Source: Hyphomicrobiales bacterium
GTDB lineage: Bacteria > Pseudomonadota > Alphaproteobacteria > Rhizobiales > Rhizobiaceae
Length of the DNA stretch: 64,000 nt
Direction of reading: 5' to 3'
Assembly: GCA_900473685.1 (NCBI GenBank)
Contig: UCNE01000005.1
Location: 124,001-188,000 of the forward strand
Shown: piece after piece, positions 58,158 to 64,000 of the stretch
How the letters are laid out: every line of letters begins with the position of its first letter
Numbering within the stretch: the first letter of the stretch is position 1
Notes under the pieces: generated by a model
The model's input: only the letters and a program-made list of their open reading frames with translations
What the model was told of the DNA's origin: nothing
Database searches by the model: none
Program-made: the position numbers and the translations under genes

Positions 58158-58964
58158 TCAGGCGTGATAGGCGGAATCAGGGATATCGGTGATGAACATA
58201 TGACCCGGTGCATGGGTGATGGCAAACGGGACACCGGACGCCATGACGGCTGCCTGTGGGGTGACGCCGCAGGCCCAGAAGACCGGGATTTCACCCGGCT
58301 CGATACGCACCGGATCGCCGAATTCCGGCTTGGCGAGATCCTTGATGCCGATCTCCTCCGGGGCGCCGATATGCACCGGCGCGCCATGCACCGACGGGAA
58401 GCGGCCGGAAATCGTCGCCGCATCGGCAACGCGCGAAGCGGGGATCGGCCGCATCGACACGACCATGTTGCCGTGCAGGCGCCCGGCTGGACGACAAGGC
58501 GTATTAGTCAGATACATCGGCACATTGGACTTGTCGGTGATGTGGCGGATTTCGATACCGGCTTCTGCCATCGGTGTCTCGAAGGTGAAGCTGCAGCCGA
58601 TCAGAAAGCTGACGAGATCGGGAAGTTCGGCCCAGGCGGCGCGCGCATCGGCGGTTTCTTCGGCCAGCTTGCCATCGCGCCAGATGCGGTAGAGCGGAAT
58701 GTCGGTGCGCAGGTCGGCGCCCGGGGCGAGCAAGGTGGCATGCGAGCCGGGATCGGAGACGTCGAGAACCGGGCACGCCTTCGGGTTGCGCTGCGCATAC
58801 AGCAGGAAATCGAAGGCCCAGTCGCGCGGCAGAACGATCATGTTGGCCTGGGTGAAGCCCGGCGCGACGCCGGAGGTCGGCTCGACCGCGCCTGCGCGAT
58901 AACGCTCGCGGGCGTGGCGCGCCTGTTCGGCATTCACGTGGCGGAGATGGTCTAACGCGATCAT
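58158..58964 (-). CDS. Putative hydro-lyase (DUF1445 / D-glutamate cyclase-like)
   Basis: 268 residues of the YcsI/DUF1445 family: [43 protein letters not shown] and a C-terminal [32 protein letters not shown] at 58964 is preceded by GGGAGGAAC. Members of this family convert D-glutamate to 5-oxo-D-proline in mitochondria, which suits its place among 5-oxoprolinase genes; the bacterial activity is inferred. Gap to pxpA is 22 nt and to pxpBC 7 nt. Confidence 0.85.
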   Translation of the reverse strand: MIALDHLRHVNAEQARHARERYRAGAVEPTSGVAPGFTQANMIVLPRDWAFDFLLYAQRNPKACPVLDVSDPGSHATLLAPGADLRTDIPLYRIWRDGKLAEETADARAAWAELPDLVSFLIGCSFTFETPMAEAGIEIRHITDKSNVPMYLTNTPCRPAGRLHGNMVVSMRPIPASRVADAATISGRFPSVHGAPVHIGAPEEIGIKDLAKPEFGDPVRIEPGEIPVFWACGVTPQAAVMASGVPFAITHAPGHMFITDIPDSAYHA

Positions 58965-58986
58965 TGTGTTCCTCCCGGAATGTCCG

Positions 58987-59751
58987 TCAGGCCGAAAGAA
59001 ATGGCCGGACGATGATGCCGTCGGCCTCGAAGGCGCGGCGGATTTCCTGTGCGATGGCGACGGCACCCGGGCTGTCGCCATGGACGCAGATCGACTGCGC
59101 GTCGATCTTGATGGTCGAACCGTCGATCGCTTCCAGCGTGCCCTGGCGGGCAAGCTGCAACATGCGGCGGGCGATCAGTTGCGTATCGTGCAGCACAGAA
59201 CCCTGTTCGCGGCGCGAAACGAGCTGTCCGTCCGGCGTATAGGCGCGGTCGGCAAAGGCTTCGGCCACGGTCTTCAGGCCGGATTCTTGGGCCAGCTTGA
59301 GGATCGGGGCGTTGGCAAGGCCCATCAGGACGAGTGTGGGATCGATCGCCTTGATGGCATCGATCACGGCCTGTCCCTGCTTGGGGTCATGGGCGATGCG
59401 GTTGTAGAGGGCGCCATGCGGCTTGACATAGCCGACGGTTACGCCGGCGGCTGCGGCCATGCCCTTCAGGGCGCCGATCTGGTAGATGACGTCGGCAATG
59501 AGTTCGCCGCTGGTCACATCCATATCGCGCCGGCCGAAGCCGACGCGATCGGGATAGGAGACATGCGCACCGATCGAAACACCCTTTTCAGCTGCGGCCT
59601 TGACGGTCTTCCAGATACCGGCGGGGTCGCCGGCATGGAAACCGCAGGCGACATTGGCGCTGGAAACGATGGCGAGCATCGTTTCGTCGTCGCCCATGCG
59701 CCAGGCGCCGTAGCTTTCACCGAGATCGCTGTTCAGATCGATGGCAGTCAT
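58987..59751 (-). CDS. pxpA: 5-oxoprolinase subunit PxpA (LamB/YcsF family)
   Basis: 254 residues: [12 protein letters not shown] at the N terminus, [34 protein letters not shown] and [12 protein letters not shown], the classic LamB/YcsF motifs. ATG at 59751 follows GAGGAGGATAAAC. With PxpB and PxpC it forms the widespread prokaryotic 5-oxoprolinase. It follows the NRAMP-like gene by 11 nt in the same operon. Confidence 0.93.
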   Translation of the reverse strand: MTAIDLNSDLGESYGAWRMGDDETMLAIVSSANVACGFHAGDPAGIWKTVKAAAEKGVSIGAHVSYPDRVGFGRRDMDVTSGELIADVIYQIGALKGMAAAAGVTVGYVKPHGALYNRIAHDPKQGQAVIDAIKAIDPTLVLMGLANAPILKLAQESGLKTVAEAFADRAYTPDGQLVSRREQGSVLHDTQLIARRMLQLARQGTLEAIDGSTIKIDAQSICVHGDSPGAVAIAQEIRRAFEADGIIVRPFLSA

Positions 59752-59762
59752 GTTTATCCTCC

Positions 59763-61028
59763 TCAGACGGCTGGCGACAGCAGGGCGAAGATCGGGCCGA
59801 TCGACTTGTAGCCCATGTACCAGGTGAGCGCGCAAGCCAGGACGCCGAGCACCAGCAGCCAGCGCGGATAACGGTAGCCGGCCATGAGATCGGACCGTGC
59901 CCAGGCGGCGTAGATGAAGATCGACAGGCCGATGGGCAGGATCAGGCCGTTGAGGCCGCCAACGAAGACCAGCATCTGCGCCGGAGGCGTGGTGATGATC
60001 ACGTAGAAGAACAGCGAGACGGCGATGAAGATCACGGTCGCGATGTTGCGGGCGCGTTCGCTGATGTCCTTCTTGAAGACGGTGATGAACGAGACCGAGG
60101 TATAGGCGGCGCCGATCACCGAGGTGATGGCAGCAAACCACAGAACGGCACCGAAGATGCGGTAGCCGGTCTCGCCCGCAGCCGCCTGGAAGGCCTGCGC
60201 GGCCGGGTTGGCGCCCTTGCCGGATACGTCGATGACGACACCGCTGGCCACCACGCCGAGAATGGCAAGGAACAGCACGTAGCGCATCAGGCCGGTGACG
60301 GCGATGCCGGTCAAGGCTGCCTGATTGACGGCGCCGAGGTTCTCGATGCCGACCGTGCCCTTGTCGAGCAGGCGATGGGCGCCGGAATAGGTGATGTAGC
60401 CGCCGACCGTGCCGCCGACAATGGTGGTGATCGTGGCGAAATCGATGGTGGAGGGCAGGAAGGTCTGGAACAGCGCATCGCCGACCGGTGGGGCCGAGAC
60501 GATTGCGACATAGAGTGTCAGCAGGATCATCAGGATGCCGGCGACGACGATCAGCCGGTCAATGGCAACGCCTGCGCGCTTCGAGCTGAAGATGCCGATG
60601 GCGATCAGTGCGCTGATGGCACCGCCCCATTTGGGGTCAAGGCCCATCATAGCGTTGAGGCCGAGACCTGAGCCGCCGATATTGCCGATGTTGAAGAACA
60701 GGCCGCCGACGATGACGAGAACGGCCAGCAGGTAACCGGTACCGGGGATGGCGGCATTGGCAATGTCGGACGCACGCATCTTGGTGAGCGTCACGATCCG
60801 CCAGATGTTCAGCTGTACGACGAAATCGATGAGGATGGAGGCAAGAATCGCGAAGGCGAACGCAGCTCCGAGCTTGCTTGTGAAGGTGGCCGTCTGGGTG
60901 ATGAAGCCCGGGCCGATGGCAGATGTTGCCATCAGAAAGATTGCGGCGACGAGCGCGGCACGCCGCGACTTGGTCGACATTCCGGCGGGCGGAGCCGCCT
61001 TGTTGGGTGAAATAGCTGACTGTTCCAT
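59763..61028 (-). CDS. NRAMP-related transporter (YcsG-like)
   Basis: A 421-aa protein with about 11 membrane segments of the NRAMP/LeuT fold. The first helix reads [17 protein letters not shown] where true metal NRAMPs have DPGN, and I see no MPH motif in the sixth helix, so the canonical transition-metal site is lacking. YcsG of Bacillus occupies the same place in its ycs/kip operon. First gene of the minus-strand operon; AGAGAGGG precedes ATG 61028. It could import 5-oxoproline or another pathway substrate rather than a metal (inference). Confidence 0.85.
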   Translation of the reverse strand: MEQSAISPNKAAPPAGMSTKSRRAALVAAIFLMATSAIGPGFITQTATFTSKLGAAFAFAILASILIDFVVQLNIWRIVTLTKMRASDIANAAIPGTGYLLAVLVIVGGLFFNIGNIGGSGLGLNAMMGLDPKWGGAISALIAIGIFSSKRAGVAIDRLIVVAGILMILLTLYVAIVSAPPVGDALFQTFLPSTIDFATITTIVGGTVGGYITYSGAHRLLDKGTVGIENLGAVNQAALTGIAVTGLMRYVLFLAILGVVASGVVIDVSGKGANPAAQAFQAAAGETGYRIFGAVLWFAAITSVIGAAYTSVSFITVFKKDISERARNIATVIFIAVSLFFYVIITTPPAQMLVFVGGLNGLILPIGLSIFIYAAWARSDLMAGYRYPRWLLVLGVLACALTWYMGYKSIGPIFALLSPAV

Positions 61029-61122
61029 GAACCCTCTCTTGATTTGCAGGTGCCCTCAAATTCCCAGGCGGACCCGCATCAATTTTATTGACAGCCGCAA
61101 CCTCGCCGCATTTTACAATTCT

Positions 61123-61180
61123 GTCAATATTGTTCAACGATTATTATTTCATCGTTCCATCATATTGTTGAAATGTTGAC
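61123..61180. promoter_or_regulatory. Candidate operators between the pxp operon and its GntR regulator
   Basis: GTCAATATTGTTCAAC (61123-61138) and, in inverted orientation, GTTGAAATGTTGAC (61167-61180) share a GTCAAYAT/TCAAC pattern. They lie about 95-150 bp upstream of the NRAMP-like gene in a 389-bp divergent intergenic region that shows no gene. Suitable position for the GntR-family regulator at 61418. Confidence 0.5.
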
Positions 61181-61417
61181 CTTTTCATATGTGAGTCGAG
61201 GAAGGATATGTCCTGTTGATCCGCATTCCGGTTCAGCCACCGTGCATTGCAGCCGTAGTATAACAAAGCTGGACTGCGGAATCTCACTGTGGCCGTCTTG
61301 TGGACCGGCAGAGTATCACTCCTATCGGGGTGATCGGCGCAAACCCCATTTCCAAGGGAAGAAAACCACGATAACGGTCAACCATGAGATGCTGACTGCT
61401 TCGAATGAAAGACGTGT

Positions 61418-62086
61418 ATGACTGACCAGGACATGACATCCGCACTCGCGCCCCGCCTGGCGGAAGCGATCCGCAACAAGCTTATCGCCGGCGAACTCAA
61501 GCCCGGCCATCGCCTGTCGGAAGTAAAGCTGAGCGCCGATCTGCAGGTTTCCCGCAATTCGCTGCGCGAAGCATTCCGTCTTCTGACCAAGGAAGGTCTT
61601 TTGCGTCACGAGCCGAATCGTGGCGTCTTCGTTGCCATCCCCAGCATGGCCTCGATCATCGATATCTACCGCGTGCGCCGCGTCATCGAGTGCCGGGCCG
61701 TGGCGCAGGCCTACCCGAAGCATCCCGCAGTCGGCCGCATGCGCGCCGCCGTTGAGGAGGCGCGCTCAGCCAGCGCCAGGAGCGACTGGGGAACGGTCGG
61801 CAGCGCCAACATGGTCTTCCATGCGGCGATCGTCGATCTTGCCGACAGCGAGCGCCTCAGCGCGTTCTATCTCCAGATCGCTGCGGAACTGCGCCTGAGT
61901 TTCGGGCTTCTCGATAGCCCCGAGCTTCTGCACGCGCCGTATATCGAGCTGAACGCCGCGATCGTTGAAAAGCTCGATGCCGGCGAGATGCAGGAGGCCG
62001 CCATCGCGCTGGAGGCCTATCTCCTGCAATCGGAGCGCACCGTCCTTGCTGCCTTTTCGCGCATTCCCGACAAGGGAAAAGCCTGA
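61418..62086 (+). CDS. GntR-family (FCD subfamily) transcriptional regulator
   Basis: 222 residues: a winged-helix N terminus (LAEAIRNKLIAGELKPGHRLSEVKLSADLQVSRNSLREAFRLL, with the typical G-x-L-x-P-G-x-x-L spacing) and an all-helical FCD effector domain (VRRVIECRAVAQAYP; a conserved FHAAIVDLADSERL metal-ligand segment). It is divergent from the pxp operon and probably senses 5-oxoproline or a related acid. Start ATG 61418 or 61433 is uncertain. Confidence 0.9.
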   Translation: MTDQDMTSALAPRLAEAIRNKLIAGELKPGHRLSEVKLSADLQVSRNSLREAFRLLTKEGLLRHEPNRGVFVAIPSMASIIDIYRVRRVIECRAVAQAYPKHPAVGRMRAAVEEARSASARSDWGTVGSANMVFHAAIVDLADSERLSAFYLQIAAELRLSFGLLDSPELLHAPYIELNAAIVEKLDAGEMQEAAIALEAYLLQSERTVLAAFSRIPDKGKA

Positions 62087-62291
62087 ACCGCGTAGCTGTT
62101 CCGAAATCGGTCACACTTGATCCAGAACGGGATTGTTTGTCTGCCTATTAACGTCGCTTGATGGTTTCGTGCGCTTCTGCCCAATCGATGATGGGGGATC
62201 CGGCGGTCTGCTGTAGCTTGGGTGCACTGCGGCATCGCTTTCTTTTTCTGTTGCCGCAGGCAATTGCCAGCAGGCCAGACAGGAGATGATC

Positions 62292-63683
62292 ATGCGAAAA
62301 ACCGTTTTGAATGCCGTTGGGCAAACTCTGTTCTACAGCGACAGCTCGACCGGCTTTTTCTCCGCCACCGGCTCCGGCCCGGTACTGAAGGGAACGGCGG
62401 GCAATGATTCCATGTGGGGTGACAGCGCCGTCAACGTCACGATGACCGGCGGCACGGGCGACGACATCTATTACCTCTATTCGGCGATCAACCGCGCCTA
62501 TGAGACGGCAGGTGAGGGGATCGACACGATCAGCACCTGGATGAGCTACACCCTGCCGGAAAATTTCGAGAACCTGACCGTCACCGGCGATCTGCGCTAT
62601 GCCTTCGGAAATGCCGGCGACAACATCATCAAGGGGGCTTCCGGCCGTCAGACCCTGGACGGCCGAGGCGGTAATGATGTGCTTACCGGCGGTTCAGGCG
62701 CCGATACCTTCATTTTTACCAAGGGGAATGGCAGCGACCTGATCACGGATTTCGAGGCCGCTGATATCGTTCGGCTGAATGACTATTCGCTGACATCCTT
62801 TGATCAGGTTCTCGCGCATGCAACGCAGGAAGGCGCGCATCTCAGGCTTGATCTCGGCGATGGCGAAAGCCTGGTGTTTGCCGATACGGTCAAATCGGAT
62901 CTGAGTGCGAACCAGTTCGAACTGAGTCTCGACCGTTCCGCCCTGACGCAGACATTCGGCGACAATTTCAACACGCTCCGGCTGATGAATGGGACGGAGG
63001 GTGTCTGGGAGGCAAAATACTGGTGGGCGCCGGAAAAGGGCGCCACGTTGACGGGCAATGGCGAGCTTCAGTGGTACGTCAATCCCCGGTATGCGCCGAC
63101 ATCCGCCAGCAATCCGTTTTCCGTCAGCGACGGCGTGCTGACGATCACAGCAGAAAAAACGCCCGATGCGATCAGCGGCGAGGTCAATGGGTACGACTAC
63201 ACGTCCGGCATGCTGACGACGCACGCATCCTTCTCGCAGACCTATGGCTATTTCGAAATCCGTGCCGACATGCCGGAGGATAAAGGCGTGTGGCCGGCGT
63301 TCTGGCTGCTTCCGGAAGACGGTTCCTGGCCGCCGGAACTGGATGTCGTCGAAATGCGCGGCCAGGATCCCAATACCGTGCATGTGACGGTTCACTCGAA
63401 CGAAACCGGGCAGCAAACGTCTGTTTCCACCGCCGTCAGCGTCTCCGATACGCAAGGGTTTCATACTTACGGCGTTCTGTGGCAGGAGGAGGAGATCGTC
63501 TGGTACATCGATGATGTCGCGGTCGCGCGTGCCGATACACCGTCGGATATGCACAAGCCGATGTATATGCTGGTCAATCTTGCGGTCGGCGGCATGGCCG
63601 GCGCGCCCACGGACGGATTGCCGAATGGTTCCGAAATGAAGATCGACTATATCCGCGCCTATACGCTGGACGATCTGGCCTGA
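62292..63683 (+). CDS. exsH: Secreted GH16 glycanase with RTX calcium-binding repeats (ExsH-like)
   Basis: 463 residues. The N-terminal about 190 residues contain RTX-type glycine/aspartate nonapeptides (GGTGDDIYYL, DGRGGNDVLTGGSGADTFIF), and the C-terminal about 260 residues are a glycoside hydrolase 16 domain with the catalytic ELDVVEMRG (nucleophile and acid/base glutamates). No Sec signal peptide, consistent with type I (PrsDE-type) secretion. Length and domain order match the S. meliloti ExsH succinoglycan depolymerase (465 aa). AGGAG at 62281-62285 spaces 6 nt from ATG 62292, so this start is preferred to 62286. Confidence 0.85.
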   Translation: MRKTVLNAVGQTLFYSDSSTGFFSATGSGPVLKGTAGNDSMWGDSAVNVTMTGGTGDDIYYLYSAINRAYETAGEGIDTISTWMSYTLPENFENLTVTGDLRYAFGNAGDNIIKGASGRQTLDGRGGNDVLTGGSGADTFIFTKGNGSDLITDFEAADIVRLNDYSLTSFDQVLAHATQEGAHLRLDLGDGESLVFADTVKSDLSANQFELSLDRSALTQTFGDNFNTLRLMNGTEGVWEAKYWWAPEKGATLTGNGELQWYVNPRYAPTSASNPFSVSDGVLTITAEKTPDAISGEVNGYDYTSGMLTTHASFSQTYGYFEIRADMPEDKGVWPAFWLLPEDGSWPPELDVVEMRGQDPNTVHVTVHSNETGQQTSVSTAVSVSDTQGFHTYGVLWQEEEIVWYIDDVAVARADTPSDMHKPMYMLVNLAVGGMAGAPTDGLPNGSEMKIDYIRAYTLDDLA

Positions 63684-63717
63684 CATCGGCCCCGAAGGCG
63701 TTTCAACGCAGTTGGCA

Positions 63718-64000
63718 TCATTCTTCGGACTCGGTGCCTGCCGCCTTGAAGCGCTCTTCGAATTCACGCCGGAGGCTGCGCCTGACCTGTGCGGCGCGTT
63801 CGCGGCGCTTGGCGACGCCGGTCTTTGGGTGGTAGGCGGGGACGTTGGTCGGGCGCCCTTCGGCATCGACGGCAACCATGGTGAAATAGCAGGAATTGGT
63901 GTGGCGCCGCTCGCCGGTGCGGATGGTTTCCGCCTCAACCCGGATGCCGACTTCCATCGATGTGCGGCCGGCAGTATTGATCGAAGCGCGAAACGTTACC
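63718..64000 (-). CDS. Acyl-CoA thioesterase (hotdog fold, YciA type), N-terminus outside the window
   Basis: The C-terminal part of a hotdog thioesterase; the frame stays open to the window edge, where it reads VTFRASINTAGRTSMEVGI, the central helix-strand motif of the BFIT/YciA family. It then has CYFTMVAVDAEGRP and a basic C-terminal tail. It would hydrolyse acyl-CoA. The gene starts beyond the window and is convergent with the glycanase. Confidence 0.85.
   Translation of the reverse strand, partial: VTFRASINTAGRTSMEVGIRVEAETIRTGERRHTNSCYFTMVAVDAEGRPTNVPAYHPKTGVAKRRERAAQVRRSLRREFEERFKAAGTESEE

Overview
The window looks like an accessory, transport-rich stretch of a Rhizobiaceae genome (Rhizobium/Agrobacterium/Neorhizobium type). 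This rests on the high GC, the dctA / dctBD dicarboxylate locus with a sigma54 promoter, pccA next to a methylmalonyl-CoA mutase, Aap-type amino-acid permeases, an ExsH-like RTX glycanase and many sugar ABC transporters. No rRNA, tRNA, CRISPR array, transposase or phage gene was seen. The first and last genes run off the window.

Layout. (1) 1-6503: the end of an RbsA/RbsC-type sugar importer and a PfkB sugar kinase, facing a SorC-family regulator, followed by a fused class II aldolase/short-chain dehydrogenase. (2) 6624-9233: a divergent LysR regulator / 14-TM MFS exporter pair. (3) 9814-18924: a complete RbsA-RbsC-RbsB importer, a polyol dehydrogenase (SDR), DhaK and DhaL, then a SorC regulator physically fused to a second DhaK and a second DhaL. 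Four copies of a TGACATTTGT-like motif, spaced about 21 nt apart, precede this operon. (4) 19004-25213: a ferredoxin-type flavin reductase with a glutaredoxin, and an RND efflux pair. (5) 25400-30597: methylmalonyl-CoA mutase and propionyl-CoA carboxylase alpha, separated by about 1 kb of palindromic intergenic repeats. (6) 31318-36077: an Aap-like amino-acid importer without an ATPase gene, plus an amidohydrolase. (7) 36113-36879: four tiny genes on the minus strand (46-55 codons; three with one membrane segment). (8) 37313-48211: a LacI-controlled operon with an LplB/LplC/lipoprotein-type sugar importer, two ADP-ribosylglycohydrolase-family enzymes, an MsmX-type ATPase, a family III CoA-transferase and a CitE-like lyase. 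(9) 48241-54716: a SulP transporter, DctA, DctB and DctD. (10) 54778-62086: an operon equivalent to the 5-oxoprolinase (pxpABC) cluster, with a biotin carboxylase/BCCP fusion and an unusual NRAMP-like transporter, facing a GntR regulator. (11) 62292-64000: an ExsH-like secreted glycanase and part of an acyl-CoA thioesterase.

Most of the window is catabolic: each block pairs an importer with enzymes and a local regulator. The strongest candidates for undescribed biology are the ADP-ribosylglycohydrolase/CoA-transferase/lyase operon (8), the regulator-kinase fusion inside a two-kinase polyol/ketose locus (3), and the cluster of micro-membrane proteins (7). Functions rest on motifs and gene order read by eye; no database search was run.
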